Assembly (NCBI RefSeq): GCF_021440085.1
Contig: NZ_JAKCPW010000001.1
Location: 744,001 to 808,000 of the forward strand
Source: Dyadobacter sp. CY261
GTDB taxonomy: Bacteria; Bacteroidota; Bacteroidia; Cytophagales; Spirosomataceae
Reading direction: 5' to 3'
Length of the DNA stretch: 64,000 nucleotides
Of the stretch, positions 8,870-17,455 are shown in pieces (the stretch's first letter is position 1; each line of letters starts with the position of its first letter). The notes below the pieces were generated by a model. The model saw nothing but the letters and a program-made list of their open reading frames with translations. It made no database searches and was not told where the DNA came from. A program made the translations under genes and the position numbers.

Positions 8870-9352
8870 ATGACCCTGATGATGGAGACACCACAATTGA
8901 TCATAGCCAATAGCGAGAAACATTTTGAAGAAGGGAAGTTACTGTTCCAGGAATATGCGGCTTCATTGCCGATAGACCTGGCGTTTCAGGGCTTTGCCGA
9001 GGAGCTTAAAACGGTTAGGAATCAATACGGACCACCTGCTGGGGCGCTCATTCTTGCGTATGTGGGTGAACGTGCGGTCGGCTGTGCGGGAATACGTGTC
9101 CAGGCCCCTGGAACGGCGGAACTGAAACGGATGTATGTACAAACGGAATTCCGTGGGTATCAGCTCGGGCGAATACTTCTGCGGGAATCTATTTCTCAGG
9201 CGACTAATTTGGGTTATCAGAAGATCAGGCTCGATACATTAGCGAGCATGACGGGCGCCAGAAAATTATATGAGGTATTTGGGTTTGAAGTCATACCTGC
9301 CTATTACCCCAACCCGCATGCAGATGCCATTTATATGGAGAAAACATTGTAA
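8870..9352 (+). CDS. GNAT-family N-acetyltransferase
   Basis: Up to 160 residues; ATGs at 8870, 8879 and 8882 are all possible starts. The GNAT fold is shown by ALILAYVGERAVGCAGIRV (beta strands 2-4), ELKRMYVQTEFRGYQLGRILL (acetyl-CoA binding, the R-G-Y-Q-L-G loop standing for the usual R/Q-x-x-G-x-G/A) and ARKLYEVFGFEVIPAYY at the end. The enzyme transfers an acetyl group from acetyl-CoA to an unknown amine. It stands alone between the RhuM remnant and a small membrane-protein gene on the other strand. Confidence 0.88.
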   Translation: MTLMMETPQLIIANSEKHFEEGKLLFQEYAASLPIDLAFQGFAEELKTVRNQYGPPAGALILAYVGERAVGCAGIRVQAPGTAELKRMYVQTEFRGYQLGRILLRESISQATNLGYQKIRLDTLASMTGARKLYEVFGFEVIPAYYPNPHADAIYMEKTL

Positions 9353-9365
9353 TTTTTACTACAAA

Positions 9366-9515
9366 CTATCGATAGCGCTTCATGAGCAGTGACAACGGCC
9401 AGAAAAGCGTGATCACAAATGCCTTGTTCCAATCTGGTTTGGCGGGGTTGATTCGGTATGCTTTCACGCAATACCATGCCAGTACAATAAGTGAAATAAT
9501 GATCGCTTCGCCCAT
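9366..9515 (-). CDS. Small two-helix membrane protein (49 residues)
   Basis: A short reading frame from the ATG at 9515 to TAG at 9366. It predicts a first membrane helix at residues 3-18 (EAIIISLIVLAWYCV), a short polar loop (KAYRINPAKPDWNK) and a second helix at about 33-45 (FVITLFWPLSLLM), ending in the basic tail KRYR. The regular hydrophobic/polar/hydrophobic/basic layout, and the fact that it fills the gap between convergent genes, make it a plausible real gene. I recognise no family. Confidence 0.5.
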   Translation of the reverse strand: MGEAIIISLIVLAWYCVKAYRINPAKPDWNKAFVITLFWPLSLLMKRYR

Positions 9516-9602
9516 GGCTTGATGTTTGAGGTTGATATCAGGCTGTAATGTAATTCAATACAGCTTTTTATCTTAAAAATTTATACCAGCGGTAACCGCG
9601 AC

Positions 9603-10355
9603 TCAAAAGGGATAGCGCCTCATCCCACCATCTACCACCACCGAAACGCCGGTTACATAGTTTGCGCGGGGTGAAACAAGGAAAGTGGCCATATCGGCCA
9701 TATCTTGTGGCCGGCCAAAATCGCCAAGTGGTATTTCCTGGGACGCAAGAGCCTTCCGTTCATCCTCGGAAAAGTAGGGCCGGATATTGTTGGTATCGAT
9801 CAAACCCGGCTGCAGCGTATTGACCCTTATGCCGTATTTCCCGACCTGTCCGGCGAGTTGTTTCGACCATATGGCCATACTCGCTTTCGCCACTGCCGAC
9901 ACATTGATGCTCCGGAGCTCGTAGGTGCTTGTGAGATTGAGGATTACGCCATGGCGACGGTCGATCATGTGGGGCAAAAGTGCCTGCGTAAGCTGCCGGG
10001 GCCGGTCGAAATCGAGTGCGGTGGATTCCTCCCAAGGTTTTTCGGGACCGGTAATATCCACAGGGCGGCTTTGACCGACATTGTTGATCAGGATGTCAAC
10101 ATGGTCAAGTGCAGCCAGAGCGGCCTCTGCGATACGCTGTGGAGCTTCGGTTGCGAGAAAGTCCTGTATGAATATCATCACTTCAAGTCCTGTTTCCGCT
10201 TTGACTTCTTCGCGAAGACTATCTAGCAGTAATTCATTACGGGCCGTTGCAAAAACGCTCACGCCTTCTCTGGCCAATTCCATTACAATCGCCCGACCGA
10301 TACCTTGGCTGGCACCGGTCACCACAGCAGTTTTTCCTTTTAAATGCAAATCCAT
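9603..10355 (-). CDS. Short-chain dehydrogenase/reductase lacking the catalytic tyrosine
   Basis: 250 residues from the ATG at 10355 (start MDLHLKGK), preferred over an upstream ATG at 10406 because it gives the usual SDR length and a promoter-like TATGTTTG lies between the two. The Rossmann cofactor site TGASQGIGRA is at residues 11-20 and the structural motif LINNVG near 88. The active-site serine appears in ILNLTSTYE. The expected YxxxK reads SAVAK, a serine where catalysis needs tyrosine. The C-terminus (TGVSVVVDGGMRRYPF) is typical. The gene diverges from an HxlR regulator, the common arrangement for regulated oxidoreductases. Whether it is still a reductase is uncertain. Confidence 0.85.
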   Translation of the reverse strand: MDLHLKGKTAVVTGASQGIGRAIVMELAREGVSVFATARNELLLDSLREEVKAETGLEVMIFIQDFLATEAPQRIAEAALAALDHVDILINNVGQSRPVDITGPEKPWEESTALDFDRPRQLTQALLPHMIDRRHGVILNLTSTYELRSINVSAVAKASMAIWSKQLAGQVGKYGIRVNTLQPGLIDTNNIRPYFSEDERKALASQEIPLGDFGRPQDMADMATFLVSPRANYVTGVSVVVDGGMRRYPF

Positions 10356-10387
10356 GAATGTGATCCTAATGTGTCTAAAACGGGTTG

Positions 10388-10395
10388 CAAACATA
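10388..10395 (-). promoter_or_regulatory. Candidate -7 promoter element of the SDR gene
   Basis: On the minus strand this reads TATGTTTG, a full match to the Bacteroidota -7 consensus TAnnTTTG. A TTTG lies 24 bases upstream, slightly further than the usual 19-21. Its position inside the longest possible reading frame supports the later start codon at 10355. Confidence 0.4.
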
Positions 10396-10458
10396 GCCGG
10401 AAGCATCTAAATTTGAGCGCAAACAACCAATTGTGGGGTACTAACAAAAGTGTAAGTA

Positions 10459-10827
10459 ATGGCTGTCAGAAAAGAAAATTCAACCTACACCAGTAACGAG
10501 AAGTTTATCATTGAATGCGATCTTACGTACGCGGTCAACAAGATCGGCGGGAGGTGGAAGATTTTGATAATCAGTAAATTGGAAAAAGGGAAAATGCGTT
10601 TCGGGGAATTGAAAAAGGAATTTCCATACATTACCGAGCGCATGCTCACGCTGCAATTACGCGCCCTGGAACAGGATGGGCTTGTAAAACGCACGGTGTA
10701 TGCCGAGGTACCGCCTCGCGTGGAATACGAACTCACCGAAATGGCACAGGCATTTGGCCCGATCTTTCAGCAGCTCAGCGAATGGGGAGGAAAGCACCGG
10801 AAGCTTTCAGGCCCGGAACCGACGTAG
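10459..10827 (+). CDS. HxlR-family winged-helix regulator
   Basis: 122 residues. The HxlR pattern is clear: a cysteine-containing start (IIECDLTYAVNKIGGRWKI), LISKLEKGKMRFGELKK, ITERMLTLQLRALEQDGLV, then PPRVEYELTEMAQAFGPIF. These proteins are small dimeric DNA-binding repressors or activators, often responding to aldehydes, quinones or oxidants through the N-terminal cysteine. It is divergent from the SDR gene with about 100 bases between their start codons, so it probably controls that gene and itself. Confidence 0.92.
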   Translation: MAVRKENSTYTSNEKFIIECDLTYAVNKIGGRWKILIISKLEKGKMRFGELKKEFPYITERMLTLQLRALEQDGLVKRTVYAEVPPRVEYELTEMAQAFGPIFQQLSEWGGKHRKLSGPEPT

Positions 10828-10832
10828 TACAT

Positions 10833-11462
10833 TCAGTTGAGCTTATATGCATCGGCCAATTGCACCAATGCTTTGCGGTCGGGGATATTGAGTTTCTCAA
10901 AAATGCGGCGACGGAATGTGTTTACGGAGGTGTATTGTAGTTGCATCAATTTGCTGATCTGCGTGATGGTGTAATCCTGTATAATGTACATCGCCACCTG
11001 AAACTCCCGAGGCGTGAGTTCGTCGAAAGGATTCACTGCCTTGCGAATGAGCGCGTCGCGTACAATGATATCCGCGAGATCGGCGCTCATGTATTTTTTT
11101 CCGGAAAGAACCACATTGACCGCCCTTATCAGATCGTCGGGCGATGCATCTTTTTCGATATAGCCATGCGCACCCATTTGCAGTGCTCTTTTACCAAAAA
11201 TCGTCTCATTATTCATCGACACGATCAGTACTCTTGTATCGGGGCAAAAGTTTCTGATCCAATGCAACGTTGTGCCGGGATCACTGTCGGGCATGCTCAG
11301 ATCCAGCAGCACGAGGTCATAAGTACTATCTTTCAGCCTCGCCATAACCGACTGCCCATCCCAGCTTTCGTCAATTTCCACGTCGGCAAAGTGGTTTAAC
11401 AATGCAACTTTCAGTCCGTACCGGACCAGCGAATGATCGTCGGCGATCAATATTTTTTTCAT
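10833..11462 (-). CDS. NarL/FixJ-type response regulator
   Basis: 209 residues. The receiver domain (1-120) has D8/D9, phospho-acceptor D54 (LVLLDLSMPD), a serine in VLIVSMNNET and a lysine in YIEKDASPDD. The LuxR-type helix-turn-helix is at about 145-205 (FDELTPREFQVAMYI, then ITQISKLMQLQYTSVNTFRRR). Its start overlaps the stop of the large sensor gene upstream, so the two are one operon and a cognate pair. The two-component pair may control the nearby carbohydrate genes, but this is inference. Confidence 0.93.
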   Translation of the reverse strand: MKKILIADDHSLVRYGLKVALLNHFADVEIDESWDGQSVMARLKDSTYDLVLLDLSMPDSDPGTTLHWIRNFCPDTRVLIVSMNNETIFGKRALQMGAHGYIEKDASPDDLIRAVNVVLSGKKYMSADLADIIVRDALIRKAVNPFDELTPREFQVAMYIIQDYTITQISKLMQLQYTSVNTFRRRIFEKLNIPDRKALVQLADAYKLN

Positions 11463-14400
11463 AACGTGGTAAGGTTGGACGGAGTTATGTCGGTCAGTAA
11501 AGCTTCTTCGGTGTCCGTCTTACCCGTAAGCCGACCGGTAATCGTCACGGTCGTTCCTTTTCCCACGATACTTTTTACGTCCAGTTTACAATCGAGCCGA
11601 GCCACAAAGTCGATAATGATCTGGTAACCCAGTCGACTGCTTTGCTCGATACCGGCAGTCGTCAGTACATGCCCGATGCGCCGGTTGATCTTGCTCAGAT
11701 CAGCGGGAGAAATACCGCCGCCATTGTCGGTGACCGAAAGCCTCAGGTATTTTTCGTCCAATTTGTCGAGTTCTACGGTAATGCGCCCACCGGAAGTGTG
11801 CTTGTTGGAATTGTCGATCAAATTACGGATCACCGCTTTCAGGATTTCACGATTGGTAAAAAGGTGCCATTGCCCGGGGTTGACAAATTCCAGGGTATTA
11901 TTTTTGAAATGAAGCATTTCCTTGAAGAATTCCCGCAGCTCGTCAGCAAGGTCATCGAATGGAAACGGACGCTTGCTTAGTTGAAACCCTTCCTGTTGCG
12001 ATTTCGTCCAAAGATTGATTTCCTTAATAAAAGCGTGAATGTTCGTAGCGGCCTTTCTGATCTCGGTCATCCCGGTAATAACCTCGTCAAGGCGGTTTTT
12101 TTCGAGCGAGTCCGCCACGTGGTCGGATAGCAGATTCAGGAAATGCAGGGGCGATTGGAGGTCATGCGCAAGTAGCAATGTGATCTTTTCTTTCAAGCGG
12201 TTGCTGTATTCGAGCTGTATGGTGCGTTCCCGTACCTGGGCTTCCAGCTGTTTTTTTTGAAGCGTAAGATAATGATACCGCAGTTTGACGACCAGATAAA
12301 ACGAGAAAACAAGGAGCGCAAAACTAAAAGCGGTAAAATACCAGGTCTGGTACCAAAAAGGCTTTATAGTGAAATTTTTGGTCAGCAACCCTACATTAGC
12401 CGCTCCGAATCCTGTCTTTTTCCTGACTTGCAGTACATAATCGCCATAATCCAACCGGTTGAGCGTAATGGTCAGGCTATTATTCACCCTATACCATTCG
12501 TCGTCCAGGCCCTTGATATTGTATTCCAGAACCTGATTCTCCGGTAAACCGAAATAGGGCGAGGCAAGCAAAACCTCAATGCGATTGAAAGAAGGTGTGA
12601 GCTCCAAATCGGTACTCAACGGCTGCTCTTTCCCATCCACAATAAACTTGTCGATCAGGATCCGCGAATCGGGAAGAATGTCCGTTAAGCTGTCGGGATA
12701 CACCTGAACCAAGCCATCCATCGAGGGAAAGGAGAACTTCCCATCCGGAAAAATGACTGCCGACGGGTCGCAGCCGCCATTGAACTCATTATTGCCAAAG
12801 CCGTTGCTTTTGTCGTAATAGTAGTAGAAAACGTGGGTGGTTTTATGGTCGAGGTAGTCGTAAAGATCCTGCATTTTGCATTTGAAAAGCCCATGATTTG
12901 TGCTCATCCAGAGAAACCCTCTGTTGTCTTCCAAAAACGTGTGCACGACCAGCAAATAACCATTCCGGTCCAGCGGCAGCGCGGTTGCTCTGCCATTCCG
13001 GACTGCATAAAAGCCTTGTCCGTAAGTGCCTGCCCAGAGTGTGCGCCGTTTGTCGGAATAGAATACCCTGATTTCTTTTCCTTTCAAATCGGAAAGCTCT
13101 TTTAAACTGGAATTTTGGGTATTCAACAGATACGCGCCATGCCCGTCGGAGGTCCAGAAATGCGAATTATCAATCGGCAGAAATGACTTAATCCCTTTTT
13201 CAAGCTTGATCCACTGGATCGAGTCTCCGGAAATTCTGCCCAGTTTGCCCGACATTAAGCTGAGCCAGATAGTCCCGTCGGTTGTCTGGGCAAACTTTGC
13301 TACCTCTCGTTCGGCATTGAATTTTCTGACCAACTTCAAATCGGCTGTGCGCTGCTCCACCTTTTTCCCCGGCGTGTTTATCCAAACGTATCCCTGTTTG
13401 TCGACCAGGATGCCGCTCCGCGCAACGAGGGGGAACGGCTCGCCAGTGACCGTGCCGTTTGGCAGGATCGCGCCGGGTTCGGTAAGTAGTCCATTGTTTC
13501 GATACAGGTGCTGGCTGTAAAAATTGTTGTTCGTACCAGGGATCCGAACGGTTTTGAATTGTTTCTTTTTAAAAACATAAAGTCCGCCGGTTCCCGTGCC
13601 GATCATGTGAATGCCGGATTCGGGGATGTTCAGATAGCAATATATACTACCCAAATCCGCTGTTTTCAGAACAGGTTTGCAAATGAGTGCGCCAGTTGTC
13701 GACGGCCGTCGATCCGTCGATCCGGCCGTCGGCAGTAGTTCATAGAATGTATTTGCATTATGCAGGAAAAGTCTTTTCCCTTGCTGGTAAAAATGCGATG
13801 GGCCACGAAATCCCTTTTTGTCCGGGCTGGTTATTCCGAAAGAAACCGCCTGTTCGCGACCCGAGGAATCGATACAGGCCAGCTGTTTTTTATCATTGAA
13901 GAAATAGATCCGACCATTCAAAACGCCCGCATTGTTGTAAGACATTGCCGAACTATTTTCGAATGTTTTTGAAAAGACTATCCTTTTCTGAGAAAGGTAA
14001 AACAATAAGTTATCACCAATCCTCAAAAAACCGTCGCCCGGAGCTCCGATTTGCTGATATATGATTCCCGTCGCAAATGGCGCAAAGAGCGATTCGATAC
14101 GGTGGCGGTCCTGTGGGTGAAGGTTACGAATGACATCGAGCTGCTTTTCCCGCGATTGCAGGATCACATACCTGTTCCGAATGTGCGGATTTAGCACAAA
14201 AGGCTGATTGTTTTGGTCAAACGAAAATACCTTGAAGCTTGTGTCTTTAAAATAAATGGTGCTGTCGCCCGTCAGCCCAAGTTCAATAATCCGGTTACTG
14301 GTAAGCTGAGGCACATTGCTGAGGTTGAAGGTCACAAACCGCATGCCGTCAAACCGAACCAGGCCGCCCTGTGTGGTCATCCAGATAAAACCGTTTTTAT

Positions 14401-14545
14401 CCTTTTGCAATTGCATGACGCTATTTTGCGGGAGGCCATTGTCGCTGGTGTAATGCTGCTCAGTGAAGTCGGCTATTTCCTGACTAAACACATGGCCCGC
14501 AATTGTAAGAAATAAAAGAAATGAGAAAATCGGGGTGATATTCAT
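11459..14545 (-). CDS. Sensor histidine kinase with periplasmic beta-propeller and Y_Y_Y domain
   Basis: 1028 residues. A signal peptide (1-21) is followed by about 600 residues of two-component-regulator propeller repeats; WMTTQGGLVRFDG and WMSTNHGLFKCK are typical blades. A Y_Y_Y-type beta-sandwich at about 640-725 (LEYNIKGLDDEWYRVNN, LNRLDYGDYVLQVR) precedes one membrane helix at about 735-755 and a coiled linker. The kinase core has H794 in AHDLQSPLHF, an N-box in NLIDNSNKH (~908-916), and DNGGGIS. The second glycine box is weak (SSRLGYQI). Unlike SusCD-associated hybrid two-component systems the regulator is a separate protein, encoded immediately downstream. The ligand is likely an oligosaccharide by family precedent. 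Confidence 0.9.
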   Translation of the reverse strand: MNITPIFSFLLFLTIAGHVFSQEIADFTEQHYTSDNGLPQNSVMQLQKDKNGFIWMTTQGGLVRFDGMRFVTFNLSNVPQLTSNRIIELGLTGDSTIYFKDTSFKVFSFDQNNQPFVLNPHIRNRYVILQSREKQLDVIRNLHPQDRHRIESLFAPFATGIIYQQIGAPGDGFLRIGDNLLFYLSQKRIVFSKTFENSSAMSYNNAGVLNGRIYFFNDKKQLACIDSSGREQAVSFGITSPDKKGFRGPSHFYQQGKRLFLHNANTFYELLPTAGSTDRRPSTTGALICKPVLKTADLGSIYCYLNIPESGIHMIGTGTGGLYVFKKKQFKTVRIPGTNNNFYSQHLYRNNGLLTEPGAILPNGTVTGEPFPLVARSGILVDKQGYVWINTPGKKVEQRTADLKLVRKFNAEREVAKFAQTTDGTIWLSLMSGKLGRISGDSIQWIKLEKGIKSFLPIDNSHFWTSDGHGAYLLNTQNSSLKELSDLKGKEIRVFYSDKRRTLWAGTYGQGFYAVRNGRATALPLDRNGYLLVVHTFLEDNRGFLWMSTNHGLFKCKMQDLYDYLDHKTTHVFYYYYDKSNGFGNNEFNGGCDPSAVIFPDGKFSFPSMDGLVQVYPDSLTDILPDSRILIDKFIVDGKEQPLSTDLELTPSFNRIEVLLASPYFGLPENQVLEYNIKGLDDEWYRVNNSLTITLNRLDYGDYVLQVRKKTGFGAANVGLLTKNFTIKPFWYQTWYFTAFSFALLVFSFYLVVKLRYHYLTLQKKQLEAQVRERTIQLEYSNRLKEKITLLLAHDLQSPLHFLNLLSDHVADSLEKNRLDEVITGMTEIRKAATNIHAFIKEINLWTKSQQEGFQLSKRPFPFDDLADELREFFKEMLHFKNNTLEFVNPGQWHLFTNREILKAVIRNLIDNSNKHTSGGRITVELDKLDEKYLRLSVTDNGGGISPADLSKINRRIGHVLTTAGIEQSSRLGYQIIIDFVARLDCKLDVKSIVGKGTTVTITGRLTGKTDTEEALLTDITPSNLTTL

Positions 14546-14576
14546 GATGCGTTGACGAAACCTGGGAATTGATCAC

Positions 14577-14738
14577 TCAACATACTTTTTGGCCAAGGTA
14601 AGCTCCGTGTCCGAGGCCAAATACAGTCGGAATAGTGCCGTCAAACTTCGGCAATGTAACCGCACTTTCGCCGACAACAGGTAACGCTAAATAGGTAATT
14701 GTAACTATCGTGTAGAAAACAGTAAAGAATTGTTTCAT
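14577..14738 (-). CDS. Possible small membrane or exported peptide (53 residues)
   Basis: A reading frame from the ATG at 14738 to TGA at 14577. Residues 1-22 are hydrophobic (MKQFFTVFYTIVTITYLALP) and look like a signal peptide or single helix; a Gly/Pro-rich tail follows (FDGTIPTVFGLGHGAYLGQK). It lies just upstream of the propeller sensor gene on the same strand and otherwise fills an empty gap. No family recognised, and it could be chance. Confidence 0.35.
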   Translation of the reverse strand: MKQFFTVFYTIVTITYLALPVVGESAVTLPKFDGTIPTVFGLGHGAYLGQKVC

Positions 14739-14830
14739 AGGATAGGAATGTCAAGCGTAGGTATAGTACTACAAATTACGCAATTTATTACAAATTCTAC
14801 TTATTGTAGGGTTTTCTTTACTTTTGAAAT

Positions 14831-15754
14831 ATGGAGCGTAATCTGATTGTCAGGGATCTGTCCGAGCTATACGAAACGATGGGACTGCCTGTCGATCCGG
14901 TGGATGCGTCTTCGGGGCTTACGGTGCATTATCTGCAACAAACCTTCACGCAATTCCCGTTTACATCCGTTCCGTTCCGGCCCAATTATTTCAGTTTTCT
15001 GTTCATCCGCGAGGCATTTGGTAAGTATACGATCGACGATCAGACTTTCGAGGTCAGGCCTGGCACTGTTTATTTTACTAATCCCGGCAACTATCGCATA
15101 TTTGAGTGGTACGACATCAAGGACACTTGTCTGATCACTTTTAATGAAGCCTTTTTGAAGGAAAACGTGCACGAAGACGTGTACCGGGACTTTTCATTTC
15201 TGCTAACTGAAACCGTGGAGCCCAGCGTATTAACCGACGAGCAGTTTCAGGTGGTAAAGCGGCTTTATGAGCAAATCCACAATGAGCATCGCGGAGACTC
15301 GCCTTACAAAAACCGGATTATCGGGAGCCTGATGGTGGTCTTGCTTTTAAAGATCAAAGAATACTTTTTCCAGAATTATAATCCCATTTATGAGGGTAAC
15401 CGGAGTTCGCAGATTGTAAAAGCCTTTAAACGAAACCTGGAACAGCATTTCCGCGACCTGATCAATGGGAAAGTGGAAACGCATCTTCGTGTGCAGGATT
15501 ACGCGGATATGCAATCCCTGCACGTCAACTATTTGTCCAGCGTAATCAGCAGTAAAACCGGTAAATCGGTGAGCACCTGGATCGCCGATAAAACCATAGC
15601 GGAAGCCAAAGTAATGCTTCAGAATCCGGCATTATCGATCAAGGAAATCGCTATTAAACTGGGATTTCTGGAAGCGCCCCATTTTAGTAACTACTTCAAA
15701 AAGAATACTTCACAAAGCCCGGCCGAATACAGGAAATTGCAGGTGACGTCGTGA
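14831..15754 (+). CDS. AraC-family transcriptional regulator
   Basis: 307 residues: an N-terminal cupin-like ligand domain (about 30-180) and a C-terminal double helix-turn-helix (about 205-305), with VQDYADMQSLHVNYLSSVIS and SIKEIAIKLGFLEAPHFSNYFKKNTSQSPAEYRK. The second is the textbook AraC signature. A TACTTTTG at 14819-14826, matching the -7 consensus, sits only 4 bases before the ATG, so the message could be leaderless, although no -33 box is visible. The octamer TACAAATT occurs twice (14770-14777, 14789-14796) just upstream and may be its own binding site. It precedes the GH28 gene by about 110 bases. Confidence 0.92.
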   Translation: MERNLIVRDLSELYETMGLPVDPVDASSGLTVHYLQQTFTQFPFTSVPFRPNYFSFLFIREAFGKYTIDDQTFEVRPGTVYFTNPGNYRIFEWYDIKDTCLITFNEAFLKENVHEDVYRDFSFLLTETVEPSVLTDEQFQVVKRLYEQIHNEHRGDSPYKNRIIGSLMVVLLLKIKEYFFQNYNPIYEGNRSSQIVKAFKRNLEQHFRDLINGKVETHLRVQDYADMQSLHVNYLSSVISSKTGKSVSTWIADKTIAEAKVMLQNPALSIKEIAIKLGFLEAPHFSNYFKKNTSQSPAEYRKLQVTS

Positions 15755-15866
15755 TTAGCCACGAAACCCGACGATTTCGACTCCAATAAATGCAAGCTTT
15801 TAAGAGTAGTTGCAAGCATTGGTCGTCTTCCCCGAAAACAGTGATTTTGGGTAAAGACATTTGATC

Positions 15867-17450
15867 ATGAAGCGCACCGGATTTTCCATATTACTCCTAT
15901 TAATTACGATTGTTTGCGGAAATGCTTTCAGTTACGGGCAATCGCCGGGCGAGCTTGAAAAACAGGTCCCGACTGTTGCTGATGTTGGCGCGGATAAGCT
16001 CCCGCCGGAGATTGCTCCGGTGAAAGCTCCGTTTCCAATGCCGGCTTTCAAAAAGCCGGTCTTCCCGCCATTAACCATTAAGATCACTGAAAAGGGGGCG
16101 AGGGAAGGTATAATGGTAACGAAAGCTATACAGGCAGCAATCGACGAGATGAGCAAAAAGAAGGGCGGCAATGTGGTTGTGCCGAAAGGGATCTGGAAAA
16201 CCGGGCGTATCAGTTTGAAGAGCAACGTAAACCTGCATATCAGCGAAGGCGCGGAACTGCATTTCAGTGGGGAGATCGAAGATTACCTTCCAGCGGTGTT
16301 TACCCGGAATGAAGGTGTCGAACTGATGTCGCTGGGCGCATTGATTTATGCTAACGGACAGGAAAATATAGCGATAACGGGCAAAGGTAAGCTAGTTGGG
16401 CCGCCCGACGGCCCGGTGAGGAGACGGTTCATGACGGTCGACGTGATCGAAAAGGTTGTACCCGCGGATAAGCCGGTGCGTGAGAGGGTTTACGAAGGCA
16501 AGAATGGTGGTTTCATATTCCCGCCGATGTTCATTTCGCCCATTGATTGTAAAAAAGTTTATATCGAGGGCATCACCCTCGAAAATACGCCTTTCTGGAA
16601 TGTAGTGCCGGTGTATTGCGACCATGTCATTATCCGGGGCATTACCGTCCGGTCGGTAGGTATTCCGAGGGGTGATGGCATTGATATCGAATCATCGCGG
16701 AACGTGCTTGTCGAATATTGTACACTGAGCAGTGGCGATGATTGCTTTACCATTAAGGCCGGACGAGGAGAGGATGGGGTGCGCGTCAACAAGCCGACCG
16801 AGCATGTCGTGATACGCTATTGCCTCGCACGCGAGGGGCACGGGGGCATTACCTGCGGAAGCGAGACGGCCGGGATGATCCGCAATCTGTATGTTCACGA
16901 CTGCGTGTTCGATGATACCGATACGGGATTGCGTTTTAAAACCCGTCGCTCACGTGCCGGGGGCGGGGATAACCTTACTTATGAGCGCATACGCATGAAC
17001 CTCCGTGGCGATGCCATCAAATTCGACATGCTGGGGAGCCGGCAATATGTTGGCGAGCTCGCCGACCGCCTCCCTGCCAGACCGGTGGACAGGCTCACAC
17101 CCGCATACCGCAACATCACCGCAAGAAACATCGTCATTGAAAAGGCCCGCACATTCGTGGACATTACCGGCATTCCCGAGTCACCCGCCACCAACCTGCT
17201 CATCGAAAATGCGAAGGTCAACGCGCGGTCAGCATTCAAAGCGAGTGATGCGACCGGCGTGACGCTCCGGAATGTTTCTGTTACCACGAGGGATTCACTG
17301 CTGCGCGGGCTGGATATTCAAAATGTGCTTTTTGAAAAAGTAACATTTGATGTGCCTGGAAACCGGTATTTTACCGATTTCTCGGGCGACGGATCGAAAA
17401 ATATCCGATTTGTAGACTGCCGGCCCGCTCAACCGGAGAGCCGGCAGTGA
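15867..17450 (+). CDS. Glycoside hydrolase family 28 (polygalacturonase-like)
   Basis: About 527 residues from the ATG at 15867. A signal peptide (1-23) precedes a parallel beta-helix domain. GH28 motifs are seen in order: GDGIDIESSRNVLVEYC (the usual NTD region), SSGDDCFTIKAG (catalytic Asp pair), GHGGITCGSE (catalytic His) and DTGLRFKTRRSRAGG (the RIK region). The enzyme should hydrolyse galacturonan or a related polysaccharide in the periplasm or outside the cell. No carbohydrate-esterase or lyase partner is adjacent. A GC-rich hairpin overlaps the 3' end (17417-17447), but without a T-run. Confidence 0.9.
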   Translation: MKRTGFSILLLLITIVCGNAFSYGQSPGELEKQVPTVADVGADKLPPEIAPVKAPFPMPAFKKPVFPPLTIKITEKGAREGIMVTKAIQAAIDEMSKKKGGNVVVPKGIWKTGRISLKSNVNLHISEGAELHFSGEIEDYLPAVFTRNEGVELMSLGALIYANGQENIAITGKGKLVGPPDGPVRRRFMTVDVIEKVVPADKPVRERVYEGKNGGFIFPPMFISPIDCKKVYIEGITLENTPFWNVVPVYCDHVIIRGITVRSVGIPRGDGIDIESSRNVLVEYCTLSSGDDCFTIKAGRGEDGVRVNKPTEHVVIRYCLAREGHGGITCGSETAGMIRNLYVHDCVFDDTDTGLRFKTRRSRAGGGDNLTYERIRMNLRGDAIKFDMLGSRQYVGELADRLPARPVDRLTPAYRNITARNIVIEKARTFVDITGIPESPATNLLIENAKVNARSAFKASDATGVTLRNVSVTTRDSLLRGLDIQNVLFEKVTFDVPGNRYFTDFSGDGSKNIRFVDCRPAQPESRQ

Positions 17451-17455
17451 ACCAC

